Below, one piece after another: positions 1 to 7,089 of a stretch of DNA of 9,182 bases (position 1 is its first letter; each line of letters begins with the position of its first letter). Both the position numbers and the translations under genes were made by a program. The DNA comes from Verrucomicrobiota bacterium. GTDB taxonomy: Bacteria; Verrucomicrobiota; Verrucomicrobiia; Opitutales; UBA953. Under the pieces are notes generated by a model. That model did no database searches. It had not been told where the DNA came from and saw nothing but the letters and a program-made list of their open reading frames with translations. The DNA is taken from positions 1-9,182 of the forward strand of contig RFQN01000046.1 of assembly GCA_009924965.1 (NCBI GenBank), in the 5' to 3' direction.

Positions 1-1
1 C

Positions 2-181
2 GCCCGTGAGGTCGCCCGCGCGCTCTTCACGCAACGCCGCAAGCAGGTCGGCTCTTCCGGCAAGAAGCTCTTCCCAGACGCGCCCGATGTCCGCGCTTGG
101 CTCGAGGCCTTGCCGTCCCATGGCCTGACTACCCAAGCCCGCCCGGAGGACATTCCTGCGGCGGTGTGGCTCCTGCTCTAA
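2..181 (+). CDS. rsmA: RsmA/KsgA-like 16S rRNA dimethyladenosine transferase, C-terminal end only (5' truncated)
   Basis: The open frame starting at base 2 gives 59 residues and ends in TAA at 179-181; the rest of the gene lies left of the window. The visible part begins with a segment reading ALFTQRRKQVGSSGKKL and continues into a small helical region containing DVRAWLEAL and ARPEDIPAAVW. This matches the C-terminal helical domain of the RsmA/KsgA family, where a conserved F-x-Q-R-R-K motif is followed by a short helix and a 'R-P/A-E-x-L-s' segment near the end. Family members dimethylate two adjacent adenines in helix 45 of 16S rRNA during late 30S assembly, using S-adenosylmethionine. The catalytic Rossmann domain is outside the window, so activity cannot be judged. 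The neighbour rimO, 48 bp downstream on the same strand, also modifies the 30S subunit, which supports the call. The assignment rests on a short tail and is probable rather than certain. Confidence 0.72.
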   Translation, partial: AREVARALFTQRRKQVGSSGKKLFPDAPDVRAWLEALPSHGLTTQARPEDIPAAVWLLL

Positions 182-229
182 CCGCCCCGGAAGGTTGCTT
201 TTCTCGGCCAAGGTGGTCTTTCTGTACCC

Positions 230-1609
230 ATGTCCGTCAAAGTAGGCCTAGTCTCCCTTGGTTGCGCCAAGAACCTCATCGATTCCGAAATCATGATCGG
301 CCACCTCGCCAAGGCCGGCATGAGCATGACCGCCAACGCCGCCGAGGCCGACGTCGTCATCGTCAACACCTGCTCGTTCATCGACGCCTCCAAGCACGAG
401 GCGCTGGAAGCCATCTACGAGATGAGCGACGGCAAGGCGACGGCGCGTAAGAAGAACCAAAAGCTCATCGTGGCCGGTTGCATGGCCCAGCGTTACCAAG
501 GCGCCCTGCCCGTCGTCGAAGGCGCCAAAGGCCAGGTCGAACTCCCTAAGGTCGACGCCTTCATCGGCCTCGACCAGGTGACGAACATCGTCCCGGTCAT
601 CCATAAGGTCATGGGCGGTGAGGCCGGCATGACCGAATTCCTCGCGAAGACCACGACCTTCATCCCCGACTACGATACGCCCCGCTTCCGCCTCACGCCG
701 AAGCACTCGGCTTACATCAAGATCGCCGAAGGCTGCAACCACCCCTGCACCTTCTGCATCATCCCCCGCATCCGCGGCCGCCATCGCAGCCGTACGGTCG
801 AATCGGTCGTCAAGGAAGCCCAGCAGTTGGTCAAGGAAGGCGTCAAGGAGCTCAACCTCATCTCCCAAGACACGACGTACTTCGGCATGGACCGCTGGAC
901 CGAGGAGCGCCCCAACCCGCGCAGCAAGGTCGACTCCTCCAAGGGCGAATCCATCGCCTCCTTGCTCCGCGAGCTCGACGCCATCCCGGGCGACTACTGG
1001 ATCCGCCTGCTCTACACGCATCCGGCGCATTGGAGCGACGAACTCATCGAGACCATCGCCCAGTCCAAGCACGTCGCCCGCTACGTCGACATCCCGCTGC
1101 AGCACATCTCCAGCAAGATGCTCACCGCCATGCAGCGCGAGACCAGCGGCGACTACATCCGCGACCTCATCCGCCGCATGCGCGTCGGGGCTCCTGACAT
1201 GGCCATCCGCACGACCTTCATCGTCGGCTTCCCCGGCGAGACCGAAGAAGACTTCCAGGAACTCCTGGCCTTCCTCGAAACCACGCGCTTCGACCGCGTC
1301 GGCATCTTCAAGTATTCCAAGGAAGAAGGCACCAAGGCCGCCAAGATGGAGGGCCACCTCTCCGACGCCGTGAAGGCCGATCGTTATGATCGCGCGATGA
1401 CCCTGCTCCAGCGCCTGTCGAAGGAGCGCGGCGAACGCTTCGTCGGCCGTAAACTCCGGGTCCTCGTCGAGAGCCCAGGCGTCGGCCGCAGCGAAGGCGA
1501 CGCCATGGACATCGACGGCATCGTCAAGGTCCCGAAGAAGTTGGCCGTGGGCGAGTTCGCGGAGGTCACCGTGACCGGCGCCGAGGCCTACGACCTCATC
1601 GCCAAGTAG
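230..1609 (+). CDS. rimO: Ribosomal protein S12 methylthiotransferase RimO
   Basis: A radical-SAM enzyme that adds a methylthio group to the conserved aspartate of ribosomal protein S12 (Asp89 in E. coli). The protein has 459 residues, close to the usual ~440. The N-terminal MTTase domain (about 1-140) carries the three cysteines of the auxiliary Fe-S cluster at C12 (SLGCAKN), C48 (NTCSF) and C84 (AGCMAQ). The radical-SAM core (about 155-385) has the CxxxCxxC motif at C169, C173 and C176 within EGCNHPCTFCIIPRIRG. A TRAM domain fills roughly 395-459. The SLGCAKNLIDSE and IIPRIRGRHRSR segments fit RimO better than the tRNA-modifying relatives MiaB and MtaB. The ATG at 230 opens directly into the conserved N-terminus. 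The only purine-rich stretch upstream, AGGTGG at 211-216, lies 13 bases away, too far for a good ribosome site. It may be co-transcribed with the rsmA-like gene 48 bp upstream. Its stop is one base from the stop of the converging SNF2 gene. Confidence 0.97.
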   Translation: MSVKVGLVSLGCAKNLIDSEIMIGHLAKAGMSMTANAAEADVVIVNTCSFIDASKHEALEAIYEMSDGKATARKKNQKLIVAGCMAQRYQGALPVVEGAKGQVELPKVDAFIGLDQVTNIVPVIHKVMGGEAGMTEFLAKTTTFIPDYDTPRFRLTPKHSAYIKIAEGCNHPCTFCIIPRIRGRHRSRTVESVVKEAQQLVKEGVKELNLISQDTTYFGMDRWTEERPNPRSKVDSSKGESIASLLRELDAIPGDYWIRLLYTHPAHWSDELIETIAQSKHVARYVDIPLQHISSKMLTAMQRETSGDYIRDLIRRMRVGAPDMAIRTTFIVGFPGETEEDFQELLAFLETTRFDRVGIFKYSKEEGTKAAKMEGHLSDAVKADRYDRAMTLLQRLSKERGERFVGRKLRVLVESPGVGRSEGDAMDIDGIVKVPKKLAVGEFAEVTVTGAEAYDLIAK

Positions 1610-1610
1610 C

Positions 1611-4124
1611 TCAGGCTTCCTGCTCGCGCTCGGGGGCGACTTCGGCTGAAGCCTCGGCCGCCGGCGAATCGCTGAGGCGGATGAGCGCGTCCAGCGACGA
1701 GAAGTGGCGGGTCCAATCCGTCATGTCCGGGATGTCGCCGACCACCGCCGAGAACAGCTCGCGCTTCTCCTGCTTGAGCTCTTCGATGCGCTCTTCGACC
1801 GTGCCCGGGGCGATCATGCGGTAGATGAACACGGGGTTCTTCTGGCCGATGCGGTGGACGCGGTCGACGGCCTGGGCTTCGACGGCCGGATTCCACCAAG
1901 GGTCCAAGAGGAAGACGTACTCCGCGGAATTGAGGGTGATGCCGGTGCCGCCGGCCTTCAAGGAAGCCAGGAACAAGGCCGGACCCTTGGTCTCCTTGAA
2001 CTGCTCGACCGGCGCAGAGCGATCCTTGGTCTCGCCGGTGAGCTCGAAGATTGGCAGGCTCGGCAAGTCGCGGGCCAAGGTTTTCTTGACGCGCTCGATG
2101 AGTGAAACGAACTGCGAGAAGACGACCGCCTTGGAGCCGTTGGCGGCGACTTCGGCCAGCTTCGTGACCAGCATGGTGATCTTGCCGGAGTGCGCGCTCG
2201 GGCAGCCCGAGTTCTCGGGCAACAGCCCCGGGTCGCAACACACCTGACGCAGACGCATCAGCAGGGTCAGGACCGAGGTGGCGTCGCGCGACAACAGACC
2301 CGCGAGCTCTCCCGAGAGGCCGCTGCCCTGGGTGAGGTGCTGGTACAAGGCTCGCTGCTCATGCGTCAGCGGACAAGGCAACACCACCTCCATCTTGGGA
2401 GGAATATCGGCGGCGACATGGCGCTTCAGGCGGCGCAGGATGAACGGCGACACCTGACGACGTACCTTGACGAGGCCGGCGGAAGGATCGCGCAGCATGA
2501 TGCGCTCGAAGTTGGCGCGCTTGCCGAGCAGGCCCGGCATCAGGAAACGGAAGATCGTCCAGAGGTCGGTCGGCCGATTCTCGAGCGGCGTGCCGGTGAT
2601 CGCGATGCGGTGCTCGGCTTGGACGGCCAGGCAGGTCTGCGTGGTCTTGGATTCGGGGTTCTTGATGGCCTGGGCTTCGTCCAAGATGGCGTAACCAAAC
2701 TTGGTCTTCTCCAGGAGGTTGGCGTGGCGCCGGAGCTGGGTGTAGCTGGAGATCCACAGCTTGGCCTCCGGATGGCGGGCGAAGTCGTCGTCCGCCGTCA
2801 GGACCGAAGCCGTGAGTTCCGGGTGGAAGCGTTTGATTTCGCCGAGCCAGACCGGAATGACGCTGGCGGGACAAACGATGAGCGAACGTTCGCCGGCCGG
2901 CCGCGACGCCAGGAGAGCCAGGACCTGCACGGTCTTGCCGAGGCCCATTTCGTCCGCCAACAGCGGATGAGAACCAAGGTCGCAGAGGCGGCCCAACCAA
3001 GTGACGCCCTTCGCCTGGTAAGGACGGAGATGCACCGGCAAGTTGTCCGGCGGGACGGGCTCCTGCAGCAATTGGTCCTTCCAGGCGCGGAGCTCGTCGT
3101 TGAGCTTCAGCGCGCCCACGGCGGCGTGGTCGAAAAGCGAGAGCAGCAGGTAACGAGGGACTTCGCCGTCCTTGGCCTTCCAGTCTTCGGAGAAGTCGGC
3201 AACGGCTGCGTTGTAGGCGACGACGCCCTTGCCGGGCAGGATCACGGGGCGGCCACCGGCCTTGAGCAGGAGCTTTTGCTCATGGCTCTGCAGCTGATGG
3301 CTACCGGCCTTTAGCCGCCAATTGAGCCGGAAGGACTTCCCGTCGGCGCCGGCTTCAGCCTCAGCGTCAACCGCCACCTGCAGCTGTTCGTTCCGGAAGA
3401 TGTTCAGCGCCTCTTCCCCTTGCAGCTTAAAGCGCTTACGCCACTCGTTGAGGTCCTCGCGGACGAACCGTTCGATGCGTCCGATGTTGTCCATCGCCCA
3501 AGTGCCCGCGGTCTTGCTGTAGGTGTAGCCCGCCCGATGCGCCACCGTGCTGAACCGGAAAAGCGTCTGGCGCTGCTCGTCCGACAGCTCGTCGCCCGGG
3601 ATAGAGCCAGGGCCGAAGCAGTTCCAAGCATGCCCGCCACGACCGACCCAGGAAGCCGAAGCGGTCAGGCCTTCGGAGGTCAGGTCGAAGGAGACCTGGA
3701 GCTTCAGGGCGGTCTTGCCACCGGTATCCTTGGTCTCGGGCTTGGCCACGGGCGCCACCTCTGCGACGGGAGCGGTGTCGTCGATGGCCTTGATTTCATC
3801 GGCGAGCAGCTCTTCGACCTCATACATCGTGGCGACGGCGAACGGCGCGCCGTTCTCCTCTTCCGGCAGCGACGTGCGCCACTCGATGGCGCCGTCGCGC
3901 AGCTCGATCACGGCGCGGACGGTTTGCGTTTCGGTCTTGGTCACGCCCTCCGCGGAAGTGGGTTTGAGTTCGAGCGTTCTGACCAACCCTTCGGTATACA
4001 ATCGGCGCCCTTCCTCTAAGTCTGCCGCCTTGAAGACGCCCTCCCAGTCCTCCGGAAGGTTCCCGAACCAGCGTTCGAGGGCTTCCGTGGAATAGGAGCG
4101 GTTTGCCGGTCTTGGGGTAGACAT
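1611..4124 (-). CDS. SNF2/SWI2-family DEAD-box-like ATPase/helicase with a degenerate SWIM-like N-terminus
   Basis: From the ATG at 4124 the protein has 837 residues. The C-terminal half is a complete SNF2 ATPase: motif I DEMGLGKT (391-398), motif II DEAQ (482-485), motif III TGTP (510-513), and in the second RecA-like lobe GGTGITLNSA (725-734) and motif VI QAVDRVHRIGQ (751-761). Such proteins translocate on double-stranded DNA using ATP and remodel protein-DNA complexes; the bacterial RapA recycles RNA polymerase, but this is not RapA, which is longer and has different flanking domains. Residues 15-110 resemble the SWIM domain often fused to bacterial SNF2 proteins, but none of its CxCxnCxH ligands is present. 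An Ala/Pro/Glu-rich linker (about 115-135) and an unassigned region (140-360) precede the ATPase core; the tail is acidic and Ala-rich. In-frame starts at 4151 (ATG) and 4172 (TTG) are possible. I prefer 4124 because a promoter-like -10 lies just upstream. The exact cellular role is unknown. Confidence 0.93.
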   Translation of the reverse strand: MSTPRPANRSYSTEALERWFGNLPEDWEGVFKAADLEEGRRLYTEGLVRTLELKPTSAEGVTKTETQTVRAVIELRDGAIEWRTSLPEEENGAPFAVATMYEVEELLADEIKAIDDTAPVAEVAPVAKPETKDTGGKTALKLQVSFDLTSEGLTASASWVGRGGHAWNCFGPGSIPGDELSDEQRQTLFRFSTVAHRAGYTYSKTAGTWAMDNIGRIERFVREDLNEWRKRFKLQGEEALNIFRNEQLQVAVDAEAEAGADGKSFRLNWRLKAGSHQLQSHEQKLLLKAGGRPVILPGKGVVAYNAAVADFSEDWKAKDGEVPRYLLLSLFDHAAVGALKLNDELRAWKDQLLQEPVPPDNLPVHLRPYQAKGVTWLGRLCDLGSHPLLADEMGLGKTVQVLALLASRPAGERSLIVCPASVIPVWLGEIKRFHPELTASVLTADDDFARHPEAKLWISSYTQLRRHANLLEKTKFGYAILDEAQAIKNPESKTTQTCLAVQAEHRIAITGTPLENRPTDLWTIFRFLMPGLLGKRANFERIMLRDPSAGLVKVRRQVSPFILRRLKRHVAADIPPKMEVVLPCPLTHEQRALYQHLTQGSGLSGELAGLLSRDATSVLTLLMRLRQVCCDPGLLPENSGCPSAHSGKITMLVTKLAEVAANGSKAVVFSQFVSLIERVKKTLARDLPSLPIFELTGETKDRSAPVEQFKETKGPALFLASLKAGGTGITLNSAEYVFLLDPWWNPAVEAQAVDRVHRIGQKNPVFIYRMIAPGTVEERIEELKQEKRELFSAVVGDIPDMTDWTRHFSSLDALIRLSDSPAAEASAEVAPEREQEA

Positions 4125-4136
4125 CGACGTTTTGTG

Positions 4137-4165
4137 ATTAAACCTAGCCATTTTAGCCGATGCAA
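4137..4165 (-). promoter_or_regulatory. Candidate sigma-70-type promoter for the SNF2 gene
   Basis: Read on the minus strand, TTGCAT (4165-4160) and TTTAAT (4142-4137) are separated by 17 bases. The -10 matches TATAAT at five of six positions; the -35 matches TTGACA only at its first three. Transcription would begin within about 5-10 bases of the ATG at 4124, giving a nearly leaderless mRNA and making the in-frame starts at 4151 and 4172 untranscribed. This is a by-eye match and the organism's sigma factor preferences are not known. Confidence 0.3.
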
Positions 4166-4190
4166 CGACCAAACTCCTGTATTTTCGGCG

Positions 4191-4237
4191 GGGTCTGGGC
4201 TTGTTTCAGGAGACCCAAGGGGTTTACTGAAAGACCC
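4191..4237. repeat. Three AGACCC hexamers (one inverted) in the divergent SNF2-sucA intergenic region
   Basis: GGGTCT at 4191-4196 is the inverse of AGACCC at 4211-4216 and 4232-4237. Their centres are 20 and 21 bases apart, about two turns of B-DNA, so a bound protein would sit on one face of the helix. The last copy ends 18 bases before the sucA ATG, overlapping where RNA polymerase would bind. The first pair could also form a 6-bp stem with a 14-base loop in RNA. This arrangement is typical of an operator, but hexamers recur by chance and no regulator is known here. Confidence 0.3.
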
Positions 4238-4255
4238 TCTTTATCTGTAACTTAA

Positions 4256-6979
4256 ATGAAACATCTGAGTGTTGGATCACGCTGGAACGCCGACCTGGTC
4301 GCGGAGTACCACGAGCGCTGGAAACAAGACCCGCAAGCGGTCGACGCCGACTGGCGCGCTTTCTTTGAAGGCTTCGAACTGGGCCTGTCCCTTCCGCCGA
4401 AGCCGGCGAAAGGCGGTGCGGTGGGTGCTTCCGTCGATGCCGCTGGCCAAGCCAAGGTTTTTGCCGCGATTCACGCTTACCGGACCTTGGCCCACCTGCA
4501 GGCTAAGACGAACCCATTGGCGGACCCGACGCCGTATTTCGAACTGACCGACAAGGCCCTGGGCCTCGACGCCCTGCCCGCCACTCAAGCCTTTTACACC
4601 GCCGATTTCCTCGGGGGGCAGGTGCTGCCGCTGTCCGAGATCCTCGCGAAGCTCAAGGCCACCTACTGCGGCCCGATCGGGGTCGAATACACGCACATCC
4701 AAGACGGCGCCCGTCGCCGCTGGCTGCAGGAGCGCATCGAAGCGTGCGGCCTCCGTCCGGCCTACGACGCTGCGACCCGCCGTACTTTCCTCCGCGCCAT
4801 CGTCCAGGCCGAGCAGTTTGAACGTTTCCTGCACAAGACCTTTGTCGGTGCCAAGCGCTTCTCGGTCGAAGGCGGCGAGACCTTGCTGGTCGCCTTGGAA
4901 CGCCTCATCAGCCGCGCCCCTGGCCTCGGCATCAGCGACATCGTCATCGGCATGGCCCACCGCGGCCGCCTCAACGTCCTCGTCAACACTTGCGGCAAGA
5001 AGCCGGAGTACCTCTTCGAAGGCTTTTCCGAGAACCACCTTCCGGACACCACCACGGGCGACGGTGACGTGAAGTACCACCTTGGCTATGAGGGTGAACG
5101 CACGGTCGAAGGCAAGAAGGTCGCCATCACCCTTGCCTACAACCCGAGCCACCTCGAGGCCGTGAACCCCGTCGTCCTCGGCCGTGCCCGCGCCCGCGTC
5201 GACCTGCAGAGCGACGGCAAGCGCTCCACTGCCCTGCCCGTGCTGATCCACGGCGACTCCGCTTTCGCTGGTCAAGGCATCGTGATGGAGACCTTCAACC
5301 TCTCGAACGTCAAAGGCTACACCGTCGGCGGTACGGTCCATATCGTCACGAACAACCAGGTCGGCTTCACCACCGGCCCCGACGAAGCGCGTAGCGGTCG
5401 CCATTGCACCGAAATCGCCAAGTTCGTCGAAGCCCCGATCTTCCACGTCAATGGCGACGACCCCGATGCCGTCGTCCTCGCCACCGAGATCGCCCTCGAA
5501 TATCGCCAGCAGTTCGCCGCCGACGCCGTCGTCGACATCGTCTGCTACCGTCGCTACGGACACAACGAGACCGATGAGCCTGCCTTCACCCAGCCGGTCC
5601 TCTATCGCACGATCTCCAACCACCCCAGCGTCGCCGAGCTCTATGCCTCGCGCCTGACGACCTCCGGCTCCGCCCCCGACGGCGAACTCGCCGCCCTGCG
5701 CACCGAATTCGAAGTCCTGCTCAACGCCGCTCAAGACCGCGCGAAGGCGGCCATCGCCAAGGAAATCGCTGAACGCGAAAAGACCCCTGCGACCGTGCGT
5801 CCGTTCCAGTCTCCGTACGACGCCAAGGTCGACACCACCGTCCCCGAAGCGTTGCTCCAGAAGGTCGCTCCGGCCCTTTGGACGATGCCGCCCGACTTCG
5901 CCCCGAACCCCAAGATCAAGCGCTTGCTCGACGCCAAGGCGGAAGCCTTTAAGTCCGGCGCGAACTTCGACTGGAGCCTCGGTGAAGGCTTGGCCTTTGC
6001 GTCGCTGCTGGCTGAAGGCTACCCGATTCGCGTCTCCGGCCAGGATTGCGAACGCGGCACCTTCTCGCACCGCCACGCCGTGCTGCATGACCCGTCGAAC
6101 GACGCGGAATACTGCCCGCTCAACGCCGTCAGCGGCGGTGAATCCATCGAGCTTGTTAACTCCACGCTCTCCGAGTACGCCGTGCTGGGCTTCGATTACG
6201 GCTACTCGCTCGAGGCGCCGGATTCCCTGGTGATCTGGGAAGCGCAGTTCGGCGACTTCGCCAATGGCGCGCAGATCATGATCGACCAGTTCATCGCTTC
6301 GTCCGAGTCCAAGTGGGGCCAGACGAGCGGTCTGGTGATGCTCCTGCCGCATGGCTTCGAAGGCCAAGGCCCTGAGCACTCTTCGGCCCGCCTGGAGCGC
6401 TTCCTTCAGCTCTGCGCGGAGAACAACCTTCAGGTCGTCCAGCCGTCTACCCCCGCCCAACTCTTCCACGCGTTGCGCCGACAGGTCAAAGCCGAGCACC
6501 GCAAGCCGCTCGTCGTGATGACCCCCAAGAGCCTGCTCCGTCACAAGGCCTGCGTCAGCACGCTGCAGGACCTGACCAAGGGGACCTTCGAGGCGCTCTT
6601 GGCCGACCCGACGCCGGCCGCCAAGACCGAACGCCTCGTGCTCTGTTCCGGCAAGGTCTTCTACGAACTCGACGCTGAACGCGCCGCCCGTAAGGACACC
6701 GCCACTACGATTGTTCGCCTCGAGCAGTTCTATCCGTTCGACGCGGCTGCCTTGAAGAAGCTGCACGCACAGTACGGCGCCCCGGCCAAGCTGGTCTGGG
6801 TCCAGGACGAACCGCAGAACATGGCCGGCTGGTCCTTCGTCGCCCCCTTGATCGAATCCGCCCTCGGCATCCGTCCGGTTTACGCTGGTCGCGACAGCGC
6901 CGCTTCCCCGGCAGTCGGTGCCCTCTCGGTCCACAAGGTCGAACAGGCGGATGTCATCCGACAGGCCTTTAACGCCTAA
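4256..6979 (+). CDS. sucA: 2-oxoglutarate dehydrogenase E1 component (thiamine diphosphate-dependent decarboxylase)
   Basis: E1 of the 2-oxoglutarate dehydrogenase complex: it decarboxylates 2-oxoglutarate and succinylates the lipoyl arm of SucB in the TCA cycle. At 907 residues it is near the E. coli length of 933. The N-terminal segment (10-41, containing DADWRAFFEGF) is the family's E1 N-terminal motif. The thiamine-binding half holds IGMAHRGRLNVL (231-242, H235), YHLGYEG with H275, GDSAFAGQG (333-341), and the Mg-thiamine motif starting NGDDPDAV (399). The pyrimidine-binding domain spans about 570-770, with SGQDCERGTFSHRHAV (594-609), the cofactor-activating glutamate in LSEYAVLGFDYGY (E640), WEAQFGDFANGAQ, and LLPHGFEGQGPEHSSARLE (696-714). 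The end has the usual SPAVGALSVHK. There is no fused acyltransferase domain as in mycobacterial KGD. ATG 4256 gives the expected N-terminus. It heads the sucA-sucB-lpdA operon; sucB begins 136 bp later. Confidence 0.98.
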   Translation: MKHLSVGSRWNADLVAEYHERWKQDPQAVDADWRAFFEGFELGLSLPPKPAKGGAVGASVDAAGQAKVFAAIHAYRTLAHLQAKTNPLADPTPYFELTDKALGLDALPATQAFYTADFLGGQVLPLSEILAKLKATYCGPIGVEYTHIQDGARRRWLQERIEACGLRPAYDAATRRTFLRAIVQAEQFERFLHKTFVGAKRFSVEGGETLLVALERLISRAPGLGISDIVIGMAHRGRLNVLVNTCGKKPEYLFEGFSENHLPDTTTGDGDVKYHLGYEGERTVEGKKVAITLAYNPSHLEAVNPVVLGRARARVDLQSDGKRSTALPVLIHGDSAFAGQGIVMETFNLSNVKGYTVGGTVHIVTNNQVGFTTGPDEARSGRHCTEIAKFVEAPIFHVNGDDPDAVVLATEIALEYRQQFAADAVVDIVCYRRYGHNETDEPAFTQPVLYRTISNHPSVAELYASRLTTSGSAPDGELAALRTEFEVLLNAAQDRAKAAIAKEIAEREKTPATVRPFQSPYDAKVDTTVPEALLQKVAPALWTMPPDFAPNPKIKRLLDAKAEAFKSGANFDWSLGEGLAFASLLAEGYPIRVSGQDCERGTFSHRHAVLHDPSNDAEYCPLNAVSGGESIELVNSTLSEYAVLGFDYGYSLEAPDSLVIWEAQFGDFANGAQIMIDQFIASSESKWGQTSGLVMLLPHGFEGQGPEHSSARLERFLQLCAENNLQVVQPSTPAQLFHALRRQVKAEHRKPLVVMTPKSLLRHKACVSTLQDLTKGTFEALLADPTPAAKTERLVLCSGKVFYELDAERAARKDTATTIVRLEQFYPFDAAALKKLHAQYGAPAKLVWVQDEPQNMAGWSFVAPLIESALGIRPVYAGRDSAASPAVGALSVHKVEQADVIRQAFNA

Positions 6980-7050
6980 ATTCGCTCATTAGGCTAGAGA
7001 GAGACGGCATTTTAGGCGTCTTCTACCCCTCAATAGAGAGGAAGAAGGCG
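6972..7050 (+). other. Alternative RNA hairpins at the sucA stop codon and in the sucA-sucB gap
   Basis: Three inverted repeats compete. P1 is GCCTAA (6974-6979) with TTAGGC (6989-6994), six pairs and a 9-base loop. P1' is ACGCCTAAA (6972-6980) with TTTAGGCGT (7011-7019), nine perfect pairs across a 30-base loop. P2 is CGTCTTCT (7017-7024) with AGAAGGCG (7043-7050), eight pairs including one G-U, capped by CCTC/GAGG (7028-7031 with 7038-7041). P1' shares bases with both others, so it excludes them, while P1 and P2 can coexist. P2 is followed by ATTATT rather than a true T-run, so it is at best a weak terminator. The sucA TAA lies in the 5' arm of P1 and P1'. The pairings are exact; the regulatory role is inference. 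Confidence 0.4.
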
Positions 7051-7063
7051 ATTATTGGCATAT

Positions 7064-7089
7064 TTCCCCGTTGAAACGAGGACGGGGGG
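7064..7089 (+). other. GC-rich hairpin upstream of sucB
   Basis: CCCCGT (7066-7071) pairs with ACGGGG (7082-7087) across a 10-base loop, and two outer T-G wobbles (7064-7065 with 7088-7089) can extend it. It ends 26 bases before the sucB ATG and is not followed by a T-run, so it is not an intrinsic terminator. It may stabilise the 5' end of a processed sucB-lpdA transcript or may be incidental in GC-rich DNA. Confidence 0.35.

Larger units (their letters stand above)
4125..4255. promoter_or_regulatory. Divergent intergenic region between the SNF2 gene and sucA
   Basis: This 131-bp gap is more AT-rich than the genes around it and must hold promoters for both directions unless sucA is read from elsewhere. 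The minus-strand promoter candidate and the AGACCC repeats are listed separately. For sucA the best plus-strand pair I see is TTTACT (4223-4228) and TGTAAC (4246-4251) with a 17-base spacer, each four of six to consensus; it would place the transcript start at or beside the ATG at 4256. No Shine-Dalgarno sequence precedes sucA; the segment 4234-4248 is instead pyrimidine-rich. Confidence 0.5.

Noticed and set aside
97..450. A plus-strand 117-codon frame overlapping the rsmA end and the start of rimO
   Set aside because: It overlaps conserved rimO coding sequence in another frame and its Arg/Pro/His-rich product has no family character.
248..1357. A 369-codon open frame antisense to rimO
   Set aside because: Same codon-bias shadow: Asp/Val/Ala/Gly-rich product with no motif, lying opposite a clearly real gene.
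1590..1640. A bidirectional intrinsic terminator between rimO and the SNF2 gene
   Set aside because: No inverted repeat followed by a T-run is present on either strand around the two stop codons.
2190..3314. A plus-strand 374-codon frame opposite the SNF2 gene
   Set aside because: The helicase motifs on the minus strand are complete; this is the antisense shadow with no motifs of its own.
4277..6934. An 885-codon open frame antisense to sucA
   Set aside because: It mirrors sucA's codon register; its product is rich in Asp, Gly, Val, Arg and Ala with no recognisable domain. In GC-rich genes with C/G-ending codons, stop codons are rare on the opposite strand. sucA itself is fully conserved.
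4256..6979. A KGD-type fused E1 with an acyltransferase domain
   Set aside because: The N-terminus runs from the short E1 motif straight into the E1 body; the length is that of ordinary SucA and a separate sucB follows.
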